This document shows, in pieces, positions 8,929 to 17,253 of a DNA stretch of 64,000 nt. The stretch covers positions 1 through 64,000 of the forward strand of contig NZ_PXYK01000003.1 of assembly GCF_003012745.1 (NCBI RefSeq). Reading direction: 5' to 3'. Under the pieces are notes generated by a model. That model did not search any database and was not told where the DNA came from. It saw only the letters and a list, made by a program, of their open reading frames with translations. This stretch comes from Kumtagia ephedrae (GTDB lineage: Bacteria > Pseudomonadota > Alphaproteobacteria > Rhizobiales > Rhizobiaceae). The first letter of the stretch is position 1. Every line of letters starts with the position of its first letter. A program made the position numbers and the translations under genes.

Positions 8929-10955
8929 CCCGCCACCTCATTTAGGAGACCCGCGATATCCACTTCCAGCGTCTTCAATTCGGCATCGATCTCAGCCAGC
9001 GCGCGCGGTGGGTGGTAGCGATAGAAGTAGCGGTTGAAGTTGATCTCGTAACCGACACGGCCCACGCCCCTGTCAGCGTCGTCCCGGTAGGCCTCGTCCA
9101 CCCAGGCATCCGGTAAAAAGGGTGCCACTTCGCGCGCGACATACGCCCGCCAATCCTCCTTGAGCGGCACGAGTTCGTAATCCCGAAGCTCAGGGTCTGG
9201 CTCTGGGTTGCCATCACCGTCACGGCAGATGGCAGCGGTTTCATCTCGCTCGGACAACGCCGCAAGGATTACCTTCTTCACGGGCGCGCCGATCTTGACG
9301 CCCGCGCCCTTCAACGCTTTGGCGAGTGCAACCTCGAAGGTGGGCCGATCCTTGAAAAGCGCATCAGACAGGCGGTTCGTGACGACGTTCAGCACGTCAT
9401 CCTGTTCCGCAGGATCCAGCTTCATGAAGGGTTTGGCGAGTTTCAGCCGCTCGATGCGCTCGACACAGGCCTGAAAATTGAGCCTCAACGGCCGTTCGAC
9501 CTTGATCTCGCGATAACCGAAGTCCGTCGTGTCAAAGATTTTCGACACTTCCGCCCATGGCCCGCCACCATTCGCCATCTCGTGGAAAATGCGCGCGATG
9601 GTCTCGCGGGCGTCATCGCGGATTTCACGGCGCTTTGAGCCGAGATTCTTGCGCATCGGCTTCCAGAACTGCTCGCCCGATGCGTCGATGAGCTGGACTC
9701 TTCCTCGCCGCTCCTTGCGCTTGCGATTGGTCAGAAGCCAGACATAGGTCTGGATGCCGGTATTGTAGAAGAGATCGGTCGGAAGTGCGACAATGGCCTC
9801 GACCCAATCCTTTTCAAGCATCCATCGGCGAATTTCGCTTTCGCCTGATCCCGCGCCGCCGGTGAAGAGCGGTGAGCCGTTCATGACGATGCCTATGCGC
9901 GAACCGGCTTCGTCGTCTCGCATCTTGGAAATCATGTGCTGAAGGAAGAGCAACTGCCCGTCCGAGATACGCGGCAAACCTGCGCCAAAGCGCCCGTCCG
10001 TACCTTTCGTCTCGGCTTCAGCCTTGATAGGCTCCTGATACTTCTTCCAGTCGACGCCATACGGTGGATTGGACAGCATGTAATGGAACTTGCGGCCCTT
10101 GTGCGCATCGTGCGTCAGCGTGTTGCCGAATGCGATGTTCTCTGGGTCGTGACCGGTGACCAGCATGTCCGACTTGCAGATGCCAAAGGACTCGCCATTC
10201 AGCTCCTGCCCGAAGAGTTCGACGCGGACATCCGGATTCAAATCCTTCATGCCCTCTTCGGTGAGCGCCAGCATTCCTCCTGTACCACATGCCGGGTCGT
10301 AGACCTGGCGGATGATGCCCTTACCAGTGAGCGCCTGTGCATCGTTGACCAATAGAAGGTCTACAATTAGGCGGATGACCTCACGCGGCGTGAAATGCTC
10401 GCCAGCCGTCTCATTGGAGATTTCCGAGAAGCGACGGATCAGATCTTCGAACAAGTAGCCCATGGCCAGCGTAGAAACCGACTGGGGCTTCAGGTCGAGC
10501 GCGGCAAACTGCTCGAACACCTTCCAGAGGATCGCGGCTTCGCTCAGCCGCTTCAACTGGTCGGTGAATAGGAACTTGTCGAGGAAGACATCCTTCACTG
10601 ACGTCGAAAAGCTCGTGATGTATGCGATCAGATTGTCGTGCAGTTGGGCCGGATTCTGCGCTTTGATCGACGCAAACGTAAGCTTGCTGGTATTGTAAAC
10701 CCGAATGCCACCGCCGATTGCCCCGAACAGCATCATATCACGGGTTTGTTCGTCGATGCCCTGAGGCAACGACAGTTGCGCCCTCAGAACGGCGCCTTTG
10801 CTCGGCTCTAGGATGCAGTCAAGGCGGCGCAGCACCACAAAGGGCAGGATCACCTTGCCGTATTCAGATTGCTTAAAGTCGCCTCGCAAAATATCGGCGA
10901 TCTGCCAGACGAAATTTGCGAGGGTTTTCGCTTGCTGTATGGTCTTGTCGTCCAT
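8925..10955 (-). CDS. hsdM: Type I DNA methyltransferase subunit HsdM
   Basis: About 676 residues, N6-adenine methyltransferase. The N-terminal helical domain (HsdM_N) begins TLANFVWQIADILRGDFKQS. The SAM-binding motif I VYDPACGTGG lies at about 218-227, and the catalytic motif IV SNPPYG at about 295-300. The start MDDKTIQQ at 10955 is preferred over an in-frame ATG at 11084, because the intervening residues do not look like HsdM and AGGATC lies upstream. It is the first gene of the hsdM-hsdS-HEPN-hsdR operon. Placing the methyltransferase and specificity genes first lets the host become protected before HsdR is made. Confidence 0.94.
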   Translation of the reverse strand: MDDKTIQQAKTLANFVWQIADILRGDFKQSEYGKVILPFVVLRRLDCILEPSKGAVLRAQLSLPQGIDEQTRDMMLFGAIGGGIRVYNTSKLTFASIKAQNPAQLHDNLIAYITSFSTSVKDVFLDKFLFTDQLKRLSEAAILWKVFEQFAALDLKPQSVSTLAMGYLFEDLIRRFSEISNETAGEHFTPREVIRLIVDLLLVNDAQALTGKGIIRQVYDPACGTGGMLALTEEGMKDLNPDVRVELFGQELNGESFGICKSDMLVTGHDPENIAFGNTLTHDAHKGRKFHYMLSNPPYGVDWKKYQEPIKAEAETKGTDGRFGAGLPRISDGQLLFLQHMISKMRDDEAGSRIGIVMNGSPLFTGGAGSGESEIRRWMLEKDWVEAIVALPTDLFYNTGIQTYVWLLTNRKRKERRGRVQLIDASGEQFWKPMRKNLGSKRREIRDDARETIARIFHEMANGGGPWAEVSKIFDTTDFGYREIKVERPLRLNFQACVERIERLKLAKPFMKLDPAEQDDVLNVVTNRLSDALFKDRPTFEVALAKALKGAGVKIGAPVKKVILAALSERDETAAICRDGDGNPEPDPELRDYELVPLKEDWRAYVAREVAPFLPDAWVDEAYRDDADRGVGRVGYEINFNRYFYRYHPPRALAEIDAELKTLEVDIAGLLNEVAG

Positions 10956-11126
10956 TCCCGATCCTGTCTTCTGACGCAAATTCCGCGTCACAGAACAAGA
11001 CCTTGCAGTCGTCCGCCAGACACAGAACGGCCAGACTTCTGTATTCTTTAGCGAATTTTGGTTAAGTAACCGTTTCGCTCCCACACATGGTGTAGGAAAT
11101 CACATCTTTTCGCAGGGAGTCAAGAA

Positions 11127-11150
11127 AACGCCGACTCGCGCATCGGCGTT
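11127..11150 (-). terminator. Rho-independent terminator behind the XRE/membrane-protein pair
   Basis: On the minus strand AACGCCGA and TCGGCGTT form an 8 bp stem with an eight-base loop, followed by TTCTTGA. It lies 24 bp beyond the stop of the small membrane protein gene and separates that operon from the hsd promoter region (10956-11126). Confidence 0.6.
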
Positions 11151-11174
11151 CTTATCTGTTTGCCCTGCACAAGG

Positions 11175-11528
11175 CTACATCGACCATTTTCCGAACCGAT
11201 CATGGACGTACCTGATCCGGCTGACCATCTTTCGGCCTCTGACGGCGCTACCGCAGGCGAACAGCATCAGCGACAAGCTCAGCACAGGGTTCACCCAAGC
11301 ATCGGATCCACTGTTTGCATCGAACAAAATGAGCGAAACGGCTCCCATTGCAGCGAAGAAGACCATCCCGAAATCGTATTGCTTTGAAAGGCTCGTAAGC
11401 CGGGCCGAATGTCGGGCATAGCGCAATTGCCTTGCTAACTTCCGCCTTTCGGTTGCCAGTTGGTCGCGCTGGCGACCGAGCACGTACACGCCCTGCATTA
11501 TCTGCTCTTCGAAGCTCGAGTTACTCAT
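11175..11528 (-). CDS. Small two-helix membrane protein
   Basis: A 117-residue protein. Residues 1 to about 48 are a charged helical, probably cytoplasmic segment (QRDQLATERRKLARQLRYAR). Two hydrophobic helices follow: FGMVFFAAMGAVSLILF and NPVLSLSLMLFACGSAV. A short basic tail ends the chain. The start overlaps the stop of the upstream phage-type repressor by 4 bp (ATGA), so the pair is translationally coupled, and a terminator follows directly. No family is recognised. Coupling of a membrane protein to a repressor on an island suggests superinfection exclusion, a toxin or a sensing role; this is speculation. Confidence 0.75.
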   Translation of the reverse strand: MSNSSFEEQIMQGVYVLGRQRDQLATERRKLARQLRYARHSARLTSLSKQYDFGMVFFAAMGAVSLILFDANSGSDAWVNPVLSLSLMLFACGSAVRGRKMVSRIRYVHDRFGKWSM

Positions 11529-11920
11529 ATCGCTGACCTCAGATATTTTTCTGCAATTTCCTCTGTGAATTCGCCGTGTTGTTCGGCGTAGTCGATCAGG
11601 AACCGGATGAGCTTCAAGCGCTTGTCCGGTTCCACCTGACAGTTTTCTCTTGCGATGAAAGCGTCAACCGCCCGCGTGACCTGGTGATACAGATCGACGG
11701 TGTCCCGATTGTACGGGCTTCCTTCCCCCGTTAGCATCCACACGGGGTTCACATTGAATTTAACATGCAGAAGCCGGAGAATTTTTGCCGGTATCTCGCG
11801 ATTTCCGCGCTCGTAGGTGTTGTAAGCGCTTTGCGACACCTCAAGCGCTTCGGAAAAGGGCACCTGCTTTAACCCGGAATCCTTGCGGATTTTCCCCAGC
11901 CGTTGCCCCATTGCCTCCAT
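11525..11920 (-). CDS. Phage-type XRE repressor
   Basis: About 131 residues. The N-terminal helix-turn-helix domain contains LGKIRKDSGLKQVPFSEALE followed by VSQSAYNTYERGNREIPAKI, then the phage-repressor-like phrase NVNPVWMLTGEGSP. The remaining 65 residues are a helical tail without a LexA-type protease motif. Starts are possible at 11935, 11920 or 11911; 11920 (MEAMGQRL) is a compromise and cannot be decided from the sequence. It faces the excisionase-like gene divergently, as a master regulator of island excision would. A near-consensus sigma70 promoter lies at 11977-12005. Confidence 0.82.
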   Translation of the reverse strand: MEAMGQRLGKIRKDSGLKQVPFSEALEVSQSAYNTYERGNREIPAKILRLLHVKFNVNPVWMLTGEGSPYNRDTVDLYHQVTRAVDAFIARENCQVEPDKRLKLIRFLIDYAEQHGEFTEEIAEKYLRSAI

Positions 11921-11976
11921 GAATCCATCTTGCATCGAAATATCTCAAATGCGATAAAAGTGTTGCGTCCAGCGCG

Positions 11977-12005
11977 ATTATATGATTCGTTCTGCCTCGT
12001 GTCGA
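11977..12005 (-). promoter_or_regulatory. Sigma70-type promoter for the repressor gene
   Basis: Reading leftwards, TCGACA (12005-12000) and a perfect TATAAT (11982-11977) are separated by 17 bp. Five of six -35 bases and all six -10 bases match consensus, which is rare in this GC-rich window and points to constitutive repressor expression. It lies in the divergent region shared with the excisionase-like gene at 12031. Confidence 0.7.
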
Positions 12006-12030
12006 ATTATCTCTATGGAGTTGAGCAGTT

Positions 12031-12249
12031 ATGCAATCTCAGCTTTTATCACCGAAGCAATTGGCTGATCGTTCCGGATGGCCGGTCGCTCGCATCCGGA
12101 ACCTGATCGCCAAGCAAGAAATCCGTCATGTCCGGATTGGCGGAAGCCTGTTCCTGCCGGAAAACGCCGTGGATGAGTATCTTGCGGCGAATATGGTCGA
12201 GCCCAAGCAGAAGGCTTTGGCGCTTGCTGACAACGCCTCCAGAGCGTGA
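12031..12249 (+). CDS. Excisionase/MerR-like small DNA-binding protein
   Basis: A 72-residue protein with a winged-helix excisionase fold: LLSPKQLADRSGWPVARIRN, LIAKQEIRHVRIGGSLFLPE, then the helix NAVDEYLAANMV. The opening lists a helix-turn-helix and the RHVRIGG...LP wing typical of Xis/AlpA-type proteins. GGAG lies about 10 bases before the ATG. It is the first of three plus-strand genes ending in the integrase and probably acts as the recombination directionality factor. Confidence 0.8.
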   Translation: MQSQLLSPKQLADRSGWPVARIRNLIAKQEIRHVRIGGSLFLPENAVDEYLAANMVEPKQKALALADNASRA

Positions 12250-12259
12250 GGAGCGGCAC

Positions 12260-12526
12260 ATGAAGCAGCAAGCTGAAACGTTAGCCCCGCGACCGCTCTA
12301 CAAATTCGCGGTCAGCCGCGTCCGTGCGGCGGAGCTTCTGGATGTCTCGACGGGGACCTTTGACCACTGGGTCCGCCGTGGCCTTATGCCGAAAGGCGTG
12401 AAGATCGGCGCGTTGCGCCGTTGGGATGCCGAGGAAATCCGGGCGTCCTGGTACGACATCAAAGAACACGGCTTGAGCGGAGACGAAGACGATGGCGAAA
12501 ACCCGTTTGATTACGCGGTCGGGTAA
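12260..12526 (+). CDS. AlpA-like DNA-binding protein
   Basis: An 88-residue protein beginning MKQQAETL, preceded by AGGAG. The core YKFAVSRVRAAELLDVSTGT then FDHWVRRGLMPKGVKIGAL and RRWDAEEIRASW is the helix-turn-helix plus wing of AlpA-type prophage regulators; the closing W(D)xxEIxxW helix is characteristic. Its 3' end overlaps the integrase start by 35 bp in another frame, so the two are coupled. Acidic C-terminus (DEDDGENPFD). Confidence 0.78.
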   Translation: MKQQAETLAPRPLYKFAVSRVRAAELLDVSTGTFDHWVRRGLMPKGVKIGALRRWDAEEIRASWYDIKEHGLSGDEDDGENPFDYAVG

Positions 12527-13727
12527 TCAGCGCGTCCCCTTCAAATATTGCTCGCGGGATATCGACCGGCACGGCAATGAGCGGTTCTATCTCCGCCTGC
12601 CAGGCATGCCGAAGTATCGTATGACCTCCACCTATCTGGACGAGGCGGGCAGCGTCACCCAAGCGTTTACCGAGGAATATCACCGCGTCCTGGCTGGCGA
12701 TCGTGGTGAAAAGGCGGTCCAGATTTCTAGACTGGAGCCGGGCTCGGTTCGCTGGCTGGTCGAGACCTATTACCGGTCCAAGGCGTTTCAGAGCCAGTCG
12801 CCGGCCACGCAGAAGGACAAGAAGAGCGTTCTCAATCGCTATTGCAGCAATGTAGGCGAACTGCCCTTCAAGAAGATCCGCAAATCAGACATTGAAGCCA
12901 GCCAGATGAAGCGCAGCGGCACGCCCGGCGCAGCCGACAAGCTGGTGAAGTATCTGAAGGCGTTGTTCAATTGGGCTATCAGCGCCGAGCTGGCGACCTT
13001 CAATCCCGCGAACGGTGTCACGAAAATCCATAAGTCTCCCGGTTTCCACACCTGGAGCGAAGCGGAACTGGCGCGCTATCGCGCAGCCTATCCGTTCGGC
13101 TCTATGGCCCGGCTTGCAATGGAACTGATGCTGAATTTGGGCGTCAGACGCTCGGACCTCGTCAAGCTCGGCTGGCGGAACCTGGTCGCCGACCGCATCG
13201 AGTTCATGCCGGAGAAAGGTTCCGGCAAATATGCACAGTCGCTCAGCCTGCCTGTCACAGACGAGCTCCGCGAGGCGCTGGACGCGATCACGCATGATCA
13301 GCCGACCTTCCTTATAACCGAATACGGCAAGGCGTTCAGCGGGAACGGCTTCGGCAACAAGATGCGCCAGTGGTGCAACGATGCCGATTTGCCGGAATGC
13401 TCGTCGCACGGCCTCAGAAAAGCGTCCGCAACGATCCTCGCCGAGGCAGGTGCTACAGAACATCAATTGATGGCGATCTTTGGCTGGTCTGATTCCAAGA
13501 TGGCTCAGCACTACACCAAAGCCGCCCAGTCCAAGCGGATTATCGATGCCGGTTTCGAGCGTCGGAAGACCTATGTGGCCCGCAAAAATGTCCCACTTTC
13601 ATCGAGCCGGAATTCCGGTGAGGCAAATCGAGGAAAAAATGATGGAAAAACAACGTCCGAAGAAAGAAATGGTGGGCCCGGAGGGACTCGAACCCCCAAC
13701 CAAGCGGTTATGAGCCGCCGGCTCTAA
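12492..13727 (+). CDS. Tyrosine integrase whose 3' end reads into the tRNA gene
   Basis: A 411-residue phage/island-type integrase. An N-terminal arm-binding part and a SAM-like core-binding domain (about 80-180) precede the catalytic domain. Catalytic residues are visible as R219 in LGVRRSDL, H306 and R309 in SHGLRKA, W332 in IFGWSD and the nucleophile Y341 in AQHYTKAA. Conserved sequence ends near 360. The last 50 or so residues are low-complexity, and the final 18 (from GGPGGTRTPNQAV) are encoded by the antisense strand of tRNA-Ile, which also supplies the stop codon. Integration into this tRNA is therefore strongly indicated. Confidence 0.93.
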   Translation: MAKTRLITRSGNQRVPFKYCSRDIDRHGNERFYLRLPGMPKYRMTSTYLDEAGSVTQAFTEEYHRVLAGDRGEKAVQISRLEPGSVRWLVETYYRSKAFQSQSPATQKDKKSVLNRYCSNVGELPFKKIRKSDIEASQMKRSGTPGAADKLVKYLKALFNWAISAELATFNPANGVTKIHKSPGFHTWSEAELARYRAAYPFGSMARLAMELMLNLGVRRSDLVKLGWRNLVADRIEFMPEKGSGKYAQSLSLPVTDELREALDAITHDQPTFLITEYGKAFSGNGFGNKMRQWCNDADLPECSSHGLRKASATILAEAGATEHQLMAIFGWSDSKMAQHYTKAAQSKRIIDAGFERRKTYVARKNVPLSSSRNSGEANRGKNDGKTTSEERNGGPGGTRTPNQAVMSRRL

Positions 13728-13745
13728 CCATTGAGCTACAGGCCC
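13670..13745 (-). tRNA. tRNA-Ile (CAU anticodon, lysidine type), island attachment site
   Basis: The minus strand gives GGGCCTG TAGCTCAATGGTTAGAGC, an anticodon arm GGCGGCTCATAACCGC with anticodon CAT, a T arm GGGGGTTCGAGTCCCTC and CGGGCCC-A-CCA. The acceptor stem pairs fully with one G-U, and CCA is encoded. The D-arm and the CTCATAA...CGCTTGGT pattern match bacterial tRNA-Ile2 better than elongator Met, so the CAT anticodon is probably modified to lysidine to read AUA. Annotation pipelines often call it tRNA-Met. The island lies on its 3' side, which fits integrase crossover within the 3' half of the tRNA. Confidence 0.93.
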
Positions 13746-13910
13746 CACACGACGCTGGATTAGTCGGTTCGCGGTCTGCGCACAAGCCTCCAGCGCTTTG
13801 CAGCACGAACTCGGCTCACGAGAAACCTTGGCGCGTCCCGTCAACGTGCGCCGTGACCTGTGAGCCCCTGGCGGTGCAGCACGGCTGGTTGGAGGACGCC
13901 AGGTCGTCGG

Positions 13911-16061
13911 TCAGGCGGCGCTACCTGCTTCGGCTTGCGGTTCGCGGTCGGCGCTGCCGCGGCTGCCGTCGGTGACGATGCCGACGACCTCGAACACCTG
14001 CAGGCCCTCCATGCGTCCCTTGGCCTGGGCCAGGCCGAGCGGCCGGAAGGCGATCGCTGCCGAGCATGCCTCGCGCACGGCGGCGCTCGCCAGGATGGTG
14101 GTCCGATACGCCTTGTTGATCCCTTCCAGGCGCGACGCCACGTTGATGGTGTCGCCCATCGCCGTGTATTGCAGCCGCTCCTGCGCGCCGACGCTGCCGA
14201 CGACGGCCTGCCCGGTATGGATACCGAAGCGGGTGCGGAACGCCGGCAGGCCTTTCTCTGCCTGCGCCCGGTTGAAAGCGTCCAGCCTCCGCTGTGCCTC
14301 GAGTGCCGCCCGGCATGCGTTTTCCGCGTGCCGGGCATCGGGAACGGGGGCGTTCCACATGGCGAAGATCGAATCGCCGAGAAACTGGATGATCGAGCCG
14401 TTGTGCAGGCTGACGGCCTCCTCGAGGATGTCGAAATATTCCGACAGCATCGCAACCACCTGTTCTGGCGGATGCGCCTCGCTGATCGTGGTGAAGTCGT
14501 AGATGTCGGTGAACAGCGCGGTCAATTCCTGACGCACGGCGGTCCGTCCGGTGAAATAGCCCGACTGGATGCCCTTTCGCACGAACTCCTTGGGAACATA
14601 GAGCGCGAAGGTGAAGATGGCATCGCGTGCCCTGTTCATGGCGCGACCGAGCGTGGTGATCTCGGTGACGTGCGAACTGACGTCCACCGGGGTCGCGAAA
14701 TCCAGGTTTTGCAGCCTGTCGGCGCTGTCGGTCAGACGGTGAAGCGATTTGGTGATCAGGCGCGACAGCATGAGCGCGAACAACACCGCGCCGATGACGA
14801 TCATTGCCGAGACCATGAGGGCCTGCAGCAGCGAACGGTTTGCATCGGCCATCAGTTCGTCCATCGGGGCGGCGACGACGACGCGGTGGTGGGCAAGCAG
14901 CAGCGGCGATTTGAGCGGGGTCACCAGGGTGAGGAAATCCCGGTCCCCGGCCGCGATGATCCTGGGCTGCGCGGTCCAGGAATCGTCGGAGCGGACGCTG
15001 TCGACCACCGGATCCGGCGCCGCCGGCGGCGAAGCGGTTCCGCCGCCGGCCAGCAGTCGGTCCATGAAGGCGCGATCCGAATGGATCACCGGATTGCCGG
15101 AGGTATCGACGATGAAGGTCACGGTCCCCGGCGTGATGCGTTCGGCGGCGAGAAAGTCGGTGATCGTGTCCAGGATGATGTCGACGGCGATGACGATCTT
15201 GCGGTCGGCGCTGTGCGACTGTGCCACCGTCATGCCGAGCTTGCCGGTGGTCGCCATCTGGTAGGGGCCGATCGACACGGGGCCGGGGATGTTCGCGGCG
15301 GCCTTGTACCAGGGCCGGGTCCTCGGATCGAACTCGGTGGAAACCGGCGGCAGCTGCCCCGCCGCGGCGCCCTTGCCATCCTGGAACGCAACGGCCTGGA
15401 CAGGGCCGCCATTCTCGGAATGCAAGCTACGGACGGCAAGGGCGGCATGGGCCGGTGCGCCGAGCGCCGCCACCCAGCCGGGCGTGCGCAGGTTGATGAC
15501 GTGCAGGAAAGAACCGTCGGGATAGCCGGCATAGGCGCCGTCGAGATGCGGGGCACGCCTGATGATCTCTCGCAGCACGACGGCCTTGTCGTCGAGCCTT
15601 TCCGGCGGCGGCCTGAGGAACGCGTTGGGGACCGAGGTGATGAGACCGATCGACGTCGTCGTCTGGTCGGACAGCGCGTTGAAGCGCTCGACCAGGCGCT
15701 CGGAGAACACGCGCATCCCGGCCTTGGCATCGTCGATGGCGGCGTTGCGAGCGCGATAGTAGTTCAGTCCGATCAGCGCGGCGGCGACGATCAGAATGAG
15801 CGAGACGGTCGTGGCGGCGAGCAGCGTCTGGAGCGGGCGGCTCCAGATGCCGCGTGCGCCATCCGACGTCCTCGGCAATCCAGTTTCGGTTTCCGCCGTC
15901 CTGCGGCTCTGCATTTGCGGTGCCGGGCACTGTCGGTGCATATCTGGCTCAGGACTTTTCCTCACGATATCAACGGGATCGCGTCCTGGTTGGCGAGTCC
16001 CTCCATCGATTTCACGAGCTGGACCCGAGGTCAAGTCGAAGCTGGGCGACGCGCCGGACAT
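13911..16061 (-). CDS. Membrane adenylate/guanylate cyclase with extracytoplasmic Cache-like sensor
   Basis: Up to 716 residues. A transmembrane helix at about 80-100 (LLAATTVSLILIVAAALIGL), a periplasmic region of about 310 residues with Cache-like phrases (FDPRTRPWYKAA, VSIGPYQMATTGKLGMTVAQ), a second helix near 420-445, a HAMP linker and a class III cyclase domain. Metal-binding aspartates are visible in LFTDIYDFTTISE and GDSIFAMW, and the transition-state pair in NVASRLEGINKAY. It should make cAMP (or cGMP) in response to an external ligand. The start is uncertain; downstream ATGs exist at residues 41 and 50. It lies head to head with the LacI-type gene at 16217. Confidence 0.9.
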   Translation of the reverse strand: MSGASPSFDLTSGPAREIDGGTRQPGRDPVDIVRKSPEPDMHRQCPAPQMQSRRTAETETGLPRTSDGARGIWSRPLQTLLAATTVSLILIVAAALIGLNYYRARNAAIDDAKAGMRVFSERLVERFNALSDQTTTSIGLITSVPNAFLRPPPERLDDKAVVLREIIRRAPHLDGAYAGYPDGSFLHVINLRTPGWVAALGAPAHAALAVRSLHSENGGPVQAVAFQDGKGAAAGQLPPVSTEFDPRTRPWYKAAANIPGPVSIGPYQMATTGKLGMTVAQSHSADRKIVIAVDIILDTITDFLAAERITPGTVTFIVDTSGNPVIHSDRAFMDRLLAGGGTASPPAAPDPVVDSVRSDDSWTAQPRIIAAGDRDFLTLVTPLKSPLLLAHHRVVVAAPMDELMADANRSLLQALMVSAMIVIGAVLFALMLSRLITKSLHRLTDSADRLQNLDFATPVDVSSHVTEITTLGRAMNRARDAIFTFALYVPKEFVRKGIQSGYFTGRTAVRQELTALFTDIYDFTTISEAHPPEQVVAMLSEYFDILEEAVSLHNGSIIQFLGDSIFAMWNAPVPDARHAENACRAALEAQRRLDAFNRAQAEKGLPAFRTRFGIHTGQAVVGSVGAQERLQYTAMGDTINVASRLEGINKAYRTTILASAAVREACSAAIAFRPLGLAQAKGRMEGLQVFEVVGIVTDGSRGSADREPQAEAGSAA

Positions 16062-16159
16062 TCAACCGCCAAACTCAAGGCGCCCTCCGTGGTCGTCTGT
16101 TGCGCGGCCTGCCATGAGTGCGATGAAAACGCGCCGTCGTCAGCTTGGAAATACGCACG

Positions 16160-16181
16160 AAACCGCTTTACTAAACCGGTT
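16160..16181 (+). promoter_or_regulatory. Candidate LacI-family operator pair
   Basis: AAACCGCTTT at 16160 and AAACCGGTTG at 16173 are spaced 13 bp apart, the second containing the palindrome AACCGGTT (16174-16181). This resembles the AAACCGGTTT-type operators of LacI-family repressors. It lies 36-57 bp before the LacI-type start and so probably serves autoregulation of the regulator and the transporter operon behind it. Confidence 0.45.
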
Positions 16182-16216
16182 GTGCTGACTAGTGTCCGGG
16201 GCAGCAAGGGGAGCAG

Positions 16217-17212
16217 ATGAGCACGATCCAGGATGTGGCAGCGGCTGCGAAGGTCTCGGCGACGACGGTGTCGCGCTACCTCAACAATCGTCTCGAACTG
16301 CCGGCGGAAACCGCCGGCCGCATCGACGCGGCCATCGCCGAGCTCGACTACCGCCCCAATGCGCTCGCCAAGCGGCTAAGCCTGGGGCGCTCGGAGGCGA
16401 TCGGGCTGGTGACTCCCGAGATCGCCAATCCCTTCTTCGCGGAGCTGGCCGCGGCCGTCGAGGACGAGGCGGAGAAGCATGGCTATGCCGTTTTGATGAC
16501 CAGCACCGGTGGCCGCCGCGAGCGCGAGATCGCCAGCCTCCGGCGCCTCAGGGACCGCCACGTCGACGGCCTGATCATGATGACCAACCAGCCGGACGAC
16601 GGCACGCTGGCGGCTGCGGTCAACCGGCAAGGTCATGTCGTGCTGATCGACGAGGACATTCCAGGCGTCAACGTGCCGAAGGTGTTCGTCGAGAACCGGC
16701 AGGGCGCCTACCTGGCCACCAGCCATCTGCTCAAGGCCGGCCATCGTCATATCGTCCATATCGGCGGACCGTCGGACCTGTTCAGCGCGATGGAGCGGCG
16801 CGCCGGCTATCTCGACGCGCTGGCGGAAGCGGAAGTGGCGCCGCCGCCGACCCGTCACGGCGCCTACTCGCGCGACTTCGGCCTTGAGGCGATGCGGGCG
16901 ATCCTGGACTCGGGGCAGGTGCCGACTGCGGTATTTGCCGGCAGCGACTTCATCGCCATCGGCGTCATGCAGGCGATCAAGGAGCGGGGCCTTCGGGTTC
17001 CCGAAGACATCTCGCTCGTCGGCTTCGACGACATGCCGTTCGCCGACCTGCTGGCTCCCGGACTGACAACCGTCCGGCAGCCCGCCGCCGAACTCGGCAG
17101 GGCCGGGCTGCGGGCGTTGCTGGACCTGTTCGAGAAGAAGACGCCCGCGGCCCTGACCAGACTGCCGGTCACGCTCGTCGAACGCCAGTCGGTCGCGGCC
17201 CCAAGGCGCTGA
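16217..17212 (+). CDS. LacI-family transcriptional regulator
   Basis: A 331-residue regulator. The N-terminal helix-turn-helix and hinge helix read TIQDVAAAAKVSATTVSRYL and YRPNALAKRLSLGRSEAIGL, followed by a periplasmic-binding-protein-like effector domain (from about 60) with ADFIAIGVMQAIKERGLRVP and SLVGFDDMPFADLLAPGLTT. Effectors of such proteins are usually sugars or nucleosides. It is the first gene of the BMP-type transporter operon, only 41 bp before the binding-protein gene, and likely senses the imported substrate. Confidence 0.93.
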   Translation: MSTIQDVAAAAKVSATTVSRYLNNRLELPAETAGRIDAAIAELDYRPNALAKRLSLGRSEAIGLVTPEIANPFFAELAAAVEDEAEKHGYAVLMTSTGGRREREIASLRRLRDRHVDGLIMMTNQPDDGTLAAAVNRQGHVVLIDEDIPGVNVPKVFVENRQGAYLATSHLLKAGHRHIVHIGGPSDLFSAMERRAGYLDALAEAEVAPPPTRHGAYSRDFGLEAMRAILDSGQVPTAVFAGSDFIAIGVMQAIKERGLRVPEDISLVGFDDMPFADLLAPGLTTVRQPAAELGRAGLRALLDLFEKKTPAALTRLPVTLVERQSVAAPRR

Positions 17213-17253
17213 AAGGGAACCTCCATCCGATTTCAACAATGGGAGTATCAGTC

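Noticed and set aside
13480-13713. Plus-strand frame ending VGPEGLEPPTKRL
   Set aside because: The tail is the well-known artefact of reading the antisense strand of this tRNA; the integrase frame is the real one.
13670-13745. tRNA-Met identity
   Set aside because: The CAT anticodon allows it, but the D arm and CTCATAA...CGCTTGGT pattern fit tRNA-Ile2 better; final assignment needs a tilS-determinant-aware model.
13860-16220. 786-residue plus-strand open frame
   Set aside because: It is the antisense shadow of the adenylate cyclase gene; composition is the Arg/Asp/Gly-rich pattern of GC-rich shadows. Other long shadows (for example 42137-44158 minus, 22619-24328 minus, 61225-62346 plus, 53552-55315 minus) were dismissed for the same reason.
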